Assembly (NCBI GenBank): GCA_023663865.1
Contig: JAMPGU010000015.1
Span: 1-49,551, forward strand
Direction: 5' to 3'
Source: Clostridium sp.
GTDB taxonomy: Bacteria > Bacillota > Clostridia > Oscillospirales > Acutalibacteraceae
Length of the DNA stretch: 49,551 bases
Both the position numbers and the translations under genes were made by a program. Of the stretch, positions 27,255-35,199 are shown piece after piece (position 1 is the stretch's first letter; every line of letters begins with the position of its first letter). The notes under the pieces are model-generated. The model was not told where the DNA came from. It ran no database searches and saw only the letters and a list, made by a program, of their open reading frames with translations.

Positions 27255-27521
27255 TCAGAATACAGCATTGATAATAAATGATAAGGCAAAGCCTGCAAGG
27301 GTAAACAGTACGGAATTTATAATAACTCGCAGCAGCTGTTTTTTGCTGACCTTAATCTTTGGCGGCTTTTGCGTAATGGTTGCCAGTGCTTCAGCCTCCT
27401 TTTTCAGTTTTTTTCTGTCTGCAGATTGATATTCAGGCTTCACAAAAAATATAATTTTTTCAAAGTATGGGTTTTCTGTATTTGTCACTTCCAATATTTG
27501 CTTATTTACACCCTTAATCAT
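27255..27521 (-). CDS. Small single-TM protein of unknown function
   Basis: An 88-residue protein with a soluble N-terminal half, a Lys-rich stretch (about 35-55) and one C-terminal TM helix (about 66-86), so probably tail-anchored with the N-terminus in the cytoplasm. A frame open to 27551 has an earlier ATG, but GAAAGGA is best placed for the ATG at 27521. No family is recognised. Small proteins of this kind are common in sporulating Clostridia; the SleB-like neighbour is the only hint. Confidence 0.7.
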   Translation of the reverse strand: MIKGVNKQILEVTNTENPYFEKIIFFVKPEYQSADRKKLKKEAEALATITQKPPKIKVSKKQLLRVIINSVLFTLAGFALSFIINAVF

Positions 27522-27986
27522 TATGGATTGTCCTTTCAAATTTTTATACAATTAGTGTAGGAATTCATACTTAAAAATATACCAAAATGATTTTGTCGAT
27601 TTTTGTTAATTATTTCAAAAAAATATACTTGACAAGATTTTTCAATAACAAAAAGTATATAGAACCTCCCACAAGAAATTGTGGAAAACTGTGTGGAAAA
27701 TGTTAAAAAGTATGCATAAAATCCTTATATTTAGTGGAATACAAGCTGTTGAAAACTTAAATTTAATATAAAAATTTGAGTTTTCAATAGTTTACACATA
27801 GTTTTCAACATTTTCAAATGTTACCGTTTTGACATACTTTTTTGTGTAAATTGCTATTTTTTACTTTCACTCTTGACAAAAAAATGTTATACTTTCTGTA
27901 GGTACTCAGAGTATTATAAAATACGAATAAAAAGCAGATTGTCTATTTTTTATTTTGCTCTGATTGGATTGCCTAAGGTGAAGACT
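27522..27986. promoter_or_regulatory. AT-rich divergent region with DnaA-box-like and inverted repeats
   Basis: This 465-bp gap holds no gene. It has two copies of TGTGGAAAA (27680-27688 and 27692-27700), the complement of TTTTCCACA, one mismatch from the DnaA box TTATCCACA. Related TGTTGAAAA (27747-27755) and TTTTCAACA (27802-27810) face each other, and TTTACACA (27791-27798) is inverted at 27843-27850. AAAAAGTATG (near 27705) has its complement near 27833. TTGACA hexamers occur at 27629, 27829 and 27873, the last probably for ogg, but no clear -10 partners were found. Confidence 0.45.
27749..27787. repeat. Sixteen-bp inverted repeat
   Basis: Arms 27749-27764 and 27772-27787 match at 15 of 16 positions around a 7-nt AATATAA loop. 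There is no T tract at either end, so it is not a typical terminator. It lies in the middle of the DnaA-box-like cluster. Confidence 0.75.
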
Positions 27987-28805
27987 ATGGAAATTTATAC
28001 AGATAATAAGGATATCATTTTAAAAAATGTTAAGTGTCTTGATTTGGATTTGACGCTGGACTGCGGTCAGGCCTTTCGCTGGGTAAAAAATAAGGACGGC
28101 AGCTGGAGCGGTGTGGTAAAGGATACATACCTTAATATAGCCAAGCAGGGTGATACGGTTGTACTCAAAGATACCTCAATGGAAAGCTTCGATAAAATCT
28201 GGCTTCACTATTTTGATTTTGATAAGGATTATGTTTCTATTTGCGATACGCTGAAACAGGACAAGCTGATTGCACCTACAGTTGATGAATATTATGGTAT
28301 AAGAATTCTGAATCAGGACAGCTGGGAGGCATTGTGTTCCTTTGTCATCAGTCAGCAGAATAATATAAAACGAATTAAGGGTATTATTGACAGATTGTGC
28401 AGAGCGTATGGCAATCCTGTAAAGGATGGTTTTTATTCTTTTCCGAGTGCTGAAAGATTGAGCCGACTGTCTGTTGCAGATTTTGAAGCCCTTGGCACCG
28501 GCTACAGAGCGAAATATCTTGAACGGCTTTCAAAGGACGTGGCAAGTGGTAAAATTGATTTTGAAAAAATTAAACAGCTTCCTCTTGCCTCCGCACGGAA
28601 GGAACTGCTGAATATTTATGGTGTAGGCATTAAGGTTGCCAATTGTGCATTGCTATTTGGCTTTGAATTTTATGATGCATTTCCTGTTGATGTTTGGATG
28701 AAACGGGTTATGGAGTATTATCCTGACGGCCTGCCGGAATGCTTTAACGGAATTGGCGGTATTGCCCAGCAATATCTTTTTCACTGGGCGCGAAATAATT
28801 TATAA
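27987..28805 (+). CDS. ogg: 8-oxoguanine DNA glycosylase (OGG family)
   Basis: A 272-residue HhH-GPD base-excision enzyme removing 8-oxoguanine from DNA, with AP-lyase activity. The N-terminal OGG_N domain has DCGQAFRW, the glycosylase domain SFVISQQNNIKRIKG, and the helix-hairpin-helix is LNIYGVGIKVANCALLF with the catalytic lysine; the activating aspartate is in FPVDVW. The frame is open from 27873, but AAGGTG precedes the ATG at 27987 and homology begins there. rsmE follows by 14 bp. Confidence 0.93.
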   Translation: MEIYTDNKDIILKNVKCLDLDLTLDCGQAFRWVKNKDGSWSGVVKDTYLNIAKQGDTVVLKDTSMESFDKIWLHYFDFDKDYVSICDTLKQDKLIAPTVDEYYGIRILNQDSWEALCSFVISQQNNIKRIKGIIDRLCRAYGNPVKDGFYSFPSAERLSRLSVADFEALGTGYRAKYLERLSKDVASGKIDFEKIKQLPLASARKELLNIYGVGIKVANCALLFGFEFYDAFPVDVWMKRVMEYYPDGLPECFNGIGGIAQQYLFHWARNNL

Positions 28806-28819
28806 AAAGGAAATTTGAT

Positions 28820-29542
28820 ATGCAGAAAATATTTGTTGATTTTGTTCCGGAAGGTGTTGTAACGCTGGATGAGGAGCAGTCCCGCCATATAGCAAAATCA
28901 CTGCGTATGAGGGTAGGCGATATGATAACGCTCTGCAGTGGTGACGGAAATGATTATGGCTGTATAATTGATACGATTGACGGCAAAAATGTAGTGCTGT
29001 CTGTTTGTTACAAGCAGGCGTGCAACAGTGAGCCCGGTGTTCGGGTTTCCCTTTTTCAGGGTGTGCCTAAGGGTGATAAGATGGAGGACATTATACAAAA
29101 ATGCACGGAGCTGGGTATATCGGAAATTACCCCTGTTCTGACCCATCGCTCGGTCAGCCGACCTGACGAAAAATCTGCGAAAAAAAAGCAGATGCGGTAT
29201 CAGAAGATTGCGCTTGAAGCTGCGCAGCAAAGCGGCAGAGGAATTGTTCCGCAGGTTGCAGTGATGACAGATTTGAAAAAGGCAGTATCCGAAGATACTG
29301 CTGAACTTAAAATTCTTTTTTATGAGGGCGGCGGCGAAAGCCTTAAATCCATCATCACACCGGAGATTGAATCCGTATCCATATATATTGGTCCTGAAGG
29401 CGGATTTGAGGAAGGAGAGGTTGAGCTGATAAAAAGCAGCGGCGGCAGGGTTGCTACACTCGGTCCAAGAATTCTGCGTACGCAGACTGCACCTGTGGCG
29501 GCATTAACGGCGATTATGCTATTGAGCGGAAATATGGAATAA
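28820..29542 (+). CDS. rsmE: 16S rRNA (uracil-1498-N3)-methyltransferase
   Basis: A 240-residue SPOUT-class methyltransferase that methylates U1498 of 16S rRNA using SAM. An N-terminal PUA-like domain (about 1-70) is followed by the trefoil-knot catalytic domain with GVPKGDKMEDIIQKCTELGI, IGPEGGFEEGEV and LGPRILRTQTAPVAAL, all hallmarks of RsmE. It lies 14 bp after ogg and the pair ends in a strong terminator. Confidence 0.96.
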   Translation: MQKIFVDFVPEGVVTLDEEQSRHIAKSLRMRVGDMITLCSGDGNDYGCIIDTIDGKNVVLSVCYKQACNSEPGVRVSLFQGVPKGDKMEDIIQKCTELGISEITPVLTHRSVSRPDEKSAKKKQMRYQKIALEAAQQSGRGIVPQVAVMTDLKKAVSEDTAELKILFYEGGGESLKSIITPEIESVSIYIGPEGGFEEGEVELIKSSGGRVATLGPRILRTQTAPVAALTAIMLLSGNME

Positions 29543-29550
29543 CACAAAAT

Positions 29551-29593
29551 AAAAATCCCCGGCAAACCGTTATCTGTTTGCCGAGGATTTTTT
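29551..29593. terminator. Terminator after rsmE
   Basis: A 13-bp stem with one mismatch (29555-29567 with 29576-29588), an 8-nt loop and six T. The A tract before it makes it usable by the convergent minus-strand gene. Confidence 0.88.
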
Positions 29594-29622
29594 GCTGTAT
29601 TCATTTGGTACAAAGAGAAAAA

Positions 29623-30354
29623 TTATTTTTGATAGAAATTCGTGTTAGGCTGAGGTATCTCATTGATAAGAACCTTCTTATTCTTCTTTATTTTTAGAGT
29701 AGTCAGAACAATTCCGATTATGCCCACAGCTGCAACAATGAAAAAGAAGATGACGTAAGCATTGTCATTATTTCTCTGATTTGCATTATAGTCGTCAAGC
29801 TGGTCGGCGGTGTCAAATGCATATTCAAGCATTAAGCCTGAATCAGTAACAGAATGATTAAGCACAGAATTATATTGATGAACAGCATTGGAATAAAGCT
29901 CGCTTAATTGTGCCGCATAGCTGGACGAGCTTGGTGCAATTTTTGCACAGGTATGAATGGACATATCACCGACAGCCTTTTCATCGTCTGAGGTATATGC
30001 CTTCAGTGCAGTATAAATACTGTCTTTTGGCTTGCACCTGAGGGAAGCAAAATATTCATTACCTGAAGGTGCTTGAAAGCTGACAAGATAAAAGATATAG
30101 TCACGCTCCTTATTTTCGTCATCATCACCATAAGTGGCGTATTTATCTAAAATCAGCAGGTCGGAAAATTCTATGATTTTATTCGTATCATTAAAGCCTG
30201 AAATTGTGCCGCTTGCTTCTGTTTCTTCAATCGTTGTTACCGTATATTCCTCTTGATTAATGGTTAAAAAGGATATGCTGATGAACAACCCGAAGGCTGT
30301 CAGCAAAATAAAAAAGACTTGGAGAATACGAAGGTGTGCTTTAGATTTCAGCAT
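29623..30354 (-). CDS. Two-TM membrane protein of unknown function
   Basis: A 243-residue protein with a TM helix near residues 9-30 and another near 199-220. This places a roughly 165-residue domain outside the cell and a short Lys-rich, Asn-rich tail inside. The outer domain is acidic with a DDDENKERD stretch and two cysteines. No family is recognised. It lies 35 bp after the DnaI-like gene on the same strand and may be cotranscribed, but nothing ties it to replication. Confidence 0.72.
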   Translation of the reverse strand: MLKSKAHLRILQVFFILLTAFGLFISISFLTINQEEYTVTTIEETEASGTISGFNDTNKIIEFSDLLILDKYATYGDDDENKERDYIFYLVSFQAPSGNEYFASLRCKPKDSIYTALKAYTSDDEKAVGDMSIHTCAKIAPSSSSYAAQLSELYSNAVHQYNSVLNHSVTDSGLMLEYAFDTADQLDDYNANQRNNDNAYVIFFFIVAAVGIIGIVLTTLKIKKNKKVLINEIPQPNTNFYQK

Positions 30355-30389
30355 AATTACAACCCCTTTCAGTCAAAGAGTAAAGACGG

Positions 30390-31337
30390 CTATCTTTTGA
30401 TATATCTTATATCATTGCCAAGTAAATGCAGTGGTGCAAATTCACCGATTATTCTTGAGGTAACACGCTGGTCATACTTTTCCTCCAGCTCCTCAGAAGA
30501 AAAATTGGTTGATATAATTGTAGGCAGCTTGGCAAGAATACGGGAGTTAATAATATTATAGAGAGCTGCTGTTGTGTAGTTATTTCTGAATTCAGTGCCG
30601 AGATCATCTATAATCAGCAAATCACAGTTCAGTACAGCTCGTTCATAATATCTCAGATTATCCGTTCTTCCGAAATTTTCATTTTGTAAATCATTAAATA
30701 TATTTTGTGCTGTGCCGTATACCACGCTGCAGCCAAGATTGATAACAACGTTGGCAATAGCCAGTGACAAGTGGGTTTTACCCAGTCCTGTGCCGCCGTA
30801 AAAAATAATGCTTTTTGAATGGGGCGTAAACTGGGTTGCATATTTAACACAGGCTGCCTTGATTTTTTCTGCACGGGGCTGGTCGGGATAGTATTCGGTA
30901 TTAAAGGTATCAAAGGTGCAGTCCTCAATAGGTGCAATTTTTGACAGATTTTGTCTTTCAATATCCTTTAACAGCTCGTTATGGCACTTGCATCTCCTGC
31001 TGCCGATAAAGCCGGTGTCCTTGCAGGCATCGCAGTGATATTCAACAGACAGTGCATTTTCGTCATAACCATTCTTCCGTAACAGCTCTTTTTTCTGCTC
31101 CTGCAGGGCTAAGCTTTCGTTCATAAGGTTTTCAATGTCAGCCTGCTTGTCCTGACTGTATAAGAATACCTTTGATATGTTAAGTCCGATTTGCGACAGC
31201 TTGGTTTGAATTTTTTCAAGCTCAGGTATTTTTTCACTGATTTCGTCAAATCTGTACTGTGCCTTCAGTGTTGCTTCTTCTTTTCTTCTTTCCAGTATTT
31301 CTGTTGCCTTCGTATAAACATCCTGTGAATATGACAT
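30390..31337 (-). CDS. DnaI/DnaC-type replicative helicase loader
   Basis: A 315-residue AAA+ ATPase of the DnaC/DnaI/IstB type, predicted to load the replicative helicase at origins and restart sites. An N-terminal helical region (1-100) is followed by a zinc-binding-like CDACKDTGFIG...CKCH block, Walker A GGTGLGKTH, Walker B LLIIDDLGTE and an arginine-finger region near QRVTSRI. It lies 11 bp after a DnaD-like gene; that pairing favours a chromosomal primosome role over the IS21-linked IstB, and no istA is present. Confidence 0.92.
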   Translation of the reverse strand: MSYSQDVYTKATEILERRKEEATLKAQYRFDEISEKIPELEKIQTKLSQIGLNISKVFLYSQDKQADIENLMNESLALQEQKKELLRKNGYDENALSVEYHCDACKDTGFIGSRRCKCHNELLKDIERQNLSKIAPIEDCTFDTFNTEYYPDQPRAEKIKAACVKYATQFTPHSKSIIFYGGTGLGKTHLSLAIANVVINLGCSVVYGTAQNIFNDLQNENFGRTDNLRYYERAVLNCDLLIIDDLGTEFRNNYTTAALYNIINSRILAKLPTIISTNFSSEELEEKYDQRVTSRIIGEFAPLHLLGNDIRYIKR

Positions 31338-31348
31338 ACTGCACCTCC

Positions 31349-32353
31349 TTATATATCTGTGTTATCTATTGAGAATTTGTTGTATTCGTCAAGATTGTAT
31401 GTAGGCTTTGACTTTATTTTGTCATCCTTTTTATCTGTCTTGTTTTTTGCAAAAGCCTCCTGCTCCGCCTGAACCTGTGACGGAGAGGTGATACCATTCT
31501 TCTTCCACTTTTTTAATATGGTATTCATATATGCCAGCTTTGGCTCGGGAATGTTTTCTTTCATAATATCGGATGCCAGTGTTATCATAGTGATGTTAAA
31601 ATCGTTGAACCATCCGGCGATCATCTCCCTCTGCTTGGCAGTTGGGCGCTTGTGTCGAATTCCTGTGATTGCAGTAATTTCGCTCCATAATCTGTCGCTT
31701 TTTGCAATTTCCTGAAGCTTGGCCTCAGCATCTGCCACGCTTGAAATACCTTCCTCCGCCCAGTTTTTTGCCATAGCATTTACATAGGCGATGCCGATTG
31801 ATTTACCGCGTGCCTTCTCGCTTCGGTAAAATTCCAGTATCATCATTACAACCTCAACACGCAGGCCGTAATAGTTTATCATATTTACAAGCATTTCCTG
31901 CTCGGCATGGCTGATTGTCCTGCCTAATATCACCTGTGACTCACTCAGCAAAACAGCAATGTCCCCGTTGTCACGCTGTGCATCGGCGATGTCCTTAGGG
32001 GTCAGCCTTGGAGCAGAAAGGGTTTCCTTAATAATTCTGACTTCTGTTTCAGCAGGCTTGTCCTCACTGCTTTTGGTTTGCTCCGATACGCGTGATACAG
32101 GCTCTTGGCTGTCAGTATACAGCACACCCTCATCCATCCAGAATTCCATTAAATCGTCAATATCTCCGGCGGTTTGCCCAAGTGCCTTAGCAATATCGGC
32201 AGAGGAGGACTGTCCGTTGTTTCGCAAAATAAACAGTATTGCCTTTAGCTGATATTCACTTGCCAGCTTTAGATATTTATCAACTATATCACTTGGCACA
32301 TTGAACATTCCGTTTGTCCATATGCTGCCAAATGGCGCAACACGATAATTCAT
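31349..32353 (-). CDS. DnaD-like primosome protein
   Basis: A 334-residue DnaD/DnaB_2-family replication initiation protein. An N-terminal winged-helix-like part (about 15-85) is followed by two DnaD repeats: one around residues 125-210 (ISHAEQEMLVNMINYYGLRVEVV ... YVNAMAKNWAEEGI) and one around 220-295 (TAKQREMIAGWFNDFNITMITL ... YMNTILKKWKKNGI). These YxxxIxxxW motifs bind DNA in DnaD. The C-terminus is Lys/Asp-rich. AGAGGAG precedes the start. It is cotranscribed with the helicase loader. Confidence 0.92.
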   Translation of the reverse strand: MNYRVAPFGSIWTNGMFNVPSDIVDKYLKLASEYQLKAILFILRNNGQSSSADIAKALGQTAGDIDDLMEFWMDEGVLYTDSQEPVSRVSEQTKSSEDKPAETEVRIIKETLSAPRLTPKDIADAQRDNGDIAVLLSESQVILGRTISHAEQEMLVNMINYYGLRVEVVMMILEFYRSEKARGKSIGIAYVNAMAKNWAEEGISSVADAEAKLQEIAKSDRLWSEITAITGIRHKRPTAKQREMIAGWFNDFNITMITLASDIMKENIPEPKLAYMNTILKKWKKNGITSPSQVQAEQEAFAKNKTDKKDDKIKSKPTYNLDEYNKFSIDNTDI

Positions 32354-32443
32354 AATTTGATTTGCTCCTCTAATAATTAATTGCTGATTTGATAATATTC
32401 GATGTTCTGCGACATACTATATTTATATAGATATATATAAATG

Positions 32444-32472
32444 ATTGTAACAAAAATAATGAATTATGTAAA
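32444..32472 (-). promoter_or_regulatory. Promoter of the dnaD-dnaI operon
   Basis: On the minus strand TTTACA (32472-32467), 17 bp, TACAAT (32449-32444). The leader of about 85 nt contains a run of alternating AT (32418-32442). Confidence 0.6.
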
Positions 32473-32499
32473 CAGTAAAAATAAATTTTACAAAAGGAC

Positions 32500-32528
32500 T
32501 TGACAAAAATGGAAATGATGGTTATAAT
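32500..32528 (+). promoter_or_regulatory. Consensus promoter of tRNA-Gly
   Basis: Perfect TTGACA (32500-32505), 17 bp, perfect TATAAT (32523-32528), 13 bp ahead of the tRNA, as expected for a strong stable-RNA promoter. Confidence 0.92.
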
Positions 32529-32541
32529 TACTCTTGCATTT

Positions 32542-32617
32542 GCGGATGTAGCTCACCCGGTAGAGCGCAACCTTGCCAAGGTTGAGGTAGCGAGTTCGAG
32601 CCTCGTCATCCGCTCCA
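32542..32617 (+). tRNA. tRNA-Gly (anticodon GCC)
   Basis: A 76-nt cloverleaf with acceptor GCGGATG/CATCCGC, a D-arm, an anticodon stem CAACC/GGTTG around TTGCCAA (anticodon GCC, reading GGC/GGU), a TTCGAGC T-loop and an encoded CCA end (32615-32617). It is a single-tRNA transcription unit with its own promoter and terminator. Confidence 0.97.
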
Positions 32618-32618
32618 C

Positions 32619-32650
32619 AGCTGTATCAGGTTTCTGATGCAGCTTTTTTA
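32619..32650 (+). terminator. tRNA-Gly terminator
   Basis: An 11-bp stem with one G-U pair (32619-32629 with 32634-32644), a 4-nt loop and six T, starting 2 nt after the CCA end. Confidence 0.9.
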
Positions 32651-32690
32651 TTTTTAATATTTCAATTTTTACTGTGTATAATTGTTTGAT

Positions 32691-32724
32691 AAAAAGAGGG
32701 CTTGGCAGAAATTCTGCCAAGCCC
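32691..32724 (-). terminator. Terminator after the MATE gene
   Basis: A perfect 13-bp stem (32698-32710 with 32712-32724) is followed on the minus strand by CTCTTTTT, so it ends the transcript of the MATE exporter. Confidence 0.85.
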
Positions 32725-32757
32725 TTCTTGCTATAAGTAAGCTATATAAATCCGTTT

Positions 32758-34158
32758 TTAATTATTTGCTTTCGCTTTAAGCTCCTGCTTTTTAATACCC
32801 TTATTAACAATCATAAACATAATGATACTCATTATTACACAAGCAAAGTCTGCACTGGCCTGCGCCCAGATAATTCCGTTCAAACCAACCAGCTTGTTTA
32901 ATATAAACAGCAGCGGAATGTAAATCAGTCCCTGACGTCCGATGGAAAGTATGAGACTTTGGACACCCTTGCCCATTCCCTGGAAGGAGAAATTGAGGAC
33001 AAACATTATACCGATAATCGGTCCCGGACTCATTAAAGCAATCAGCATTTTTACACCAAGCTCAACAACCTGTGCATCATCAATAAACATACTGATTACA
33101 TTTTCTTTAAATACAACATAGAACAGGGTCATAACCGTTCCGATAACCACATTGCAAGCCATACTGAAGCGCAGACATTTTTTCATTCTGGTATAGTTTC
33201 TCGCACCGTAGCAATAGCCAATTAACGGCTGAACACCTTGACCCAAGCCAATCTGCAGCATCACAACAAGCATATTTGCTTTCATTGCAACACCCATTGC
33301 AGCAACAGCATTGTCACCATAGGAAACGAGAACGATGTTAACAATGATGTTAGAAAGGCTCATAAGCAGGTTGTTAAGACTTGCAGGCAGACCAACATTA
33401 ATAACACCCTTTGCAATACCATTTCTAACAGTATAGCGTTTCGGAGTGATGCTCAGAATACTCTTGCCTCTTAAAAAGTAAATGAGGAAGAATAAAACGG
33501 AGCAAACATTACCGATTACCGTGGCAATAGCTGCGCCTGCAACACCCATATTTAAACCAAAGGGAAGTGTGAGTCCAAATAATTTATCACCGCTGTCAAG
33601 AATGAATATCGGGTCAAGCACAATATTTACCAGCTGTCCTAATACCATACCGAACATAGAGGTTTTTGCAGCACCCTCACCGCGTACAAGGTTACCTACG
33701 GTGATTGCAGTTACAACAAATGGTGAGCCGATGGCAACCCATTTAAGATAGTCAATTGCAAAATCAATTGTATTGTCACTTGCACCTACTAAATACAGCA
33801 GAGGCTTTCTTGCAATCATAAAAATGACACCGATCAGTATGCCCATCAGGATGCCTGTGTATATGCAAAAGCTGCTGATTTTCTTAACTCTGTCCTGCTT
33901 GCCCTCGCCCAGTGAACGGCTGATAAAGGCACATCCGCCAACACCGAAAAGGTTACCGACTGCAATAAACAGCAAAAACAGCGGCATAGATACAGATACA
34001 GCAGCAACCTGATTGCTGTCGCCTGTCTGACCAACAAAAAATGTATCAGCCAAATTGTATACAATATTAATAAGCATACCAAGCATACTCGGCACAGCCA
34101 TTGTGGCTACTGCCTTTGGTACTTTATAGCTTTCAAAAACCTGTGTATTATCCTTCAT
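32758..34158 (-). CDS. MATE family efflux transporter
   Basis: A 466-residue membrane protein with about 12 TM helices, the usual MATE length. It exports drugs or metabolites by Na+ or H+ antiport. The MatE opening (AVATMAVPSMLGMLINIVYN followed by DTFFVG) and the matching second-half block (GLPASLNNLLMSLSNI) are visible. The start is the ATG at 34158, with AGGTG 10 nt upstream; an in-frame TTG at 34167 lies too close to that site. It follows rsmA by 28 bp and probably shares its transcript. The substrate is unknown. Confidence 0.93.
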   Translation of the reverse strand: MKDNTQVFESYKVPKAVATMAVPSMLGMLINIVYNLADTFFVGQTGDSNQVAAVSVSMPLFLLFIAVGNLFGVGGCAFISRSLGEGKQDRVKKISSFCIYTGILMGILIGVIFMIARKPLLYLVGASDNTIDFAIDYLKWVAIGSPFVVTAITVGNLVRGEGAAKTSMFGMVLGQLVNIVLDPIFILDSGDKLFGLTLPFGLNMGVAGAAIATVIGNVCSVLFFLIYFLRGKSILSITPKRYTVRNGIAKGVINVGLPASLNNLLMSLSNIIVNIVLVSYGDNAVAAMGVAMKANMLVVMLQIGLGQGVQPLIGYCYGARNYTRMKKCLRFSMACNVVIGTVMTLFYVVFKENVISMFIDDAQVVELGVKMLIALMSPGPIIGIMFVLNFSFQGMGKGVQSLILSIGRQGLIYIPLLFILNKLVGLNGIIWAQASADFACVIMSIIMFMIVNKGIKKQELKAKANN

Positions 34159-34186
34159 TCTAAACAATCACCTCAATACAAATATT

Positions 34187-35035
34187 TTAAATAGATTCGG
34201 AAATTTTAACAAAATCCTCCATTGTAAGCTTTTCTGCCCGGATATTCTGCGCAATGCCAAGGCTGTCGAAAACTGCAGCCACCTCTGCCTTCGAAACACC
34301 CATTGTGTTGGAAATACTGTTTAATGCAGTTTTTCTTCTTTGTGAAAATGCACATCTTACTGTAGCAAAGAATTTCTTTTTATCCTTGATTGCAAAGGGC
34401 TGCTGACGTCTGACACGGAGCTTGATAACAACACTGTCAACCTTAGGACTTGGCATAAAGCTGTCCCGCAGTACTTCGAATAATATTTCACTTTCTGCAT
34501 AATAGTTAACTGCAACGGTAACCGCACCTGCGCCTCGTGTTCCAACCTGCGCACAAAGCCGTTCACCTGCTTCCTTCTGCACCATAACAACAATTTCATC
34601 AATAGGAAGCTCGCTTTCAAGCAGCATCATAATAATCGGAGAGGTTATATAGTACGGCAGATTTGCACATACTTTAACTGTGTCGCAGTCACTGAATTTT
34701 TCGCTGATAAGCTGTTTCAAATCAAGCTCCATAACATCAGCATTAACAATCTCAAGATTATCGCAGTCGGCAAGGGTTTCGCCAAGCACAGGCAGTAATC
34801 TTTTGTCAAGCTCAATGCTCACAACCTTATCGGCAACACGGCAAAGCTCCTTTGTCAAAACACCTAAGCCCGGACCGATTTCAATAACGCCCGTCTTGTC
34901 TCCTGCACATAGACTATCTGCCATAGCAGGGCATACGTCCGGATTAATCAGAAAGTTCTGCCCCAGTGCCTTTGAAAAGGTAAATCCGTGCTTAGCAAGT
35001 ATTCTTTTTACAGTGTTAATATCATATAAATTCAT
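34187..35035 (-). CDS. rsmA: 16S rRNA dimethyladenosine transferase
   Basis: A 282-residue RsmA/KsgA enzyme, which dimethylates A1518 and A1519 of 16S rRNA late in 30S assembly. SAM motif I is IEIGPGLGVLTKEL, the catalytic NLPYYITSP motif is intact, and the C-terminal helical domain includes CAFSQRRKTALNSI. The N-terminal KALGQNFLIN is a family hallmark. The ATG at 35035 is favoured over an in-frame TTG six bases upstream because the weak AGG site lies 8 nt ahead of it. Confidence 0.97.
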   Translation of the reverse strand: MNLYDINTVKRILAKHGFTFSKALGQNFLINPDVCPAMADSLCAGDKTGVIEIGPGLGVLTKELCRVADKVVSIELDKRLLPVLGETLADCDNLEIVNADVMELDLKQLISEKFSDCDTVKVCANLPYYITSPIIMMLLESELPIDEIVVMVQKEAGERLCAQVGTRGAGAVTVAVNYYAESEILFEVLRDSFMPSPKVDSVVIKLRVRRQQPFAIKDKKKFFATVRCAFSQRRKTALNSISNTMGVSKAEVAAVFDSLGIAQNIRAEKLTMEDFVKISESI

Positions 35036-35081
35036 AGTCAAATACCTATTAATATTTTAATAGCCCTTTTTGCATTTGACT

Positions 35082-35110
35082 ATTCTAACACATTCATAAA
35101 TAGTTTACAA
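35082..35110 (-). promoter_or_regulatory. rsmA-MATE promoter
   Basis: On the minus strand TTGTAA (35110-35105), 17 bp, TAGAAT (35087-35082). It lies back-to-back with the marR promoter, whose -35 begins 9 bp away. Confidence 0.6.
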
Positions 35111-35118
35111 CCTTTAAC

Positions 35119-35146
35119 TTGACTTTTTGTATATTAATGCTATAAT
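35119..35146 (+). promoter_or_regulatory. marR-ABC operon promoter
   Basis: TTGACT (35119-35124), 16 bp, TATAAT (35141-35146), immediately followed by two operator-like repeats covering the expected transcript start. Confidence 0.8.
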
Positions 35147-35151
35147 AACCG

Positions 35152-35177
35152 TTAGTCGGCTAAGATTAGTCGGCTAA
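35152..35177 (+). promoter_or_regulatory. Tandem operator-like repeats, probable MarR site
   Basis: TTAGTCGGCTAA occurs twice (35152-35163 and 35166-35177), start to start 14 bp. Each copy is an imperfect palindrome with TTAG and CTAA ends. The pair begins 5 bp after the -10 box, where a bound repressor would block initiation; autoregulation by the adjacent MarR protein is inferred. Confidence 0.75.
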
Positions 35178-35199
35178 ATTAACGATTAAGGAATGTGTT

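Noticed and set aside
27873..27986. N-terminal extension of ogg to an upstream ATG-like start
   Set aside because: The extra 38 residues have no similarity to OGG enzymes, and the ribosome site AAGGTG lies just ahead of the internal ATG at 27987.
30390..31337. IstB of an IS21-type element
   Set aside because: No istA, terminal repeats or target duplication; the neighbour is DnaD, which favours a chromosomal helicase loader.
32542..32617. tRNA gene as an integration (att) site
   Set aside because: No integrase and no duplicated tRNA 3' end were found in the window; the tRNA has an intact promoter and terminator.
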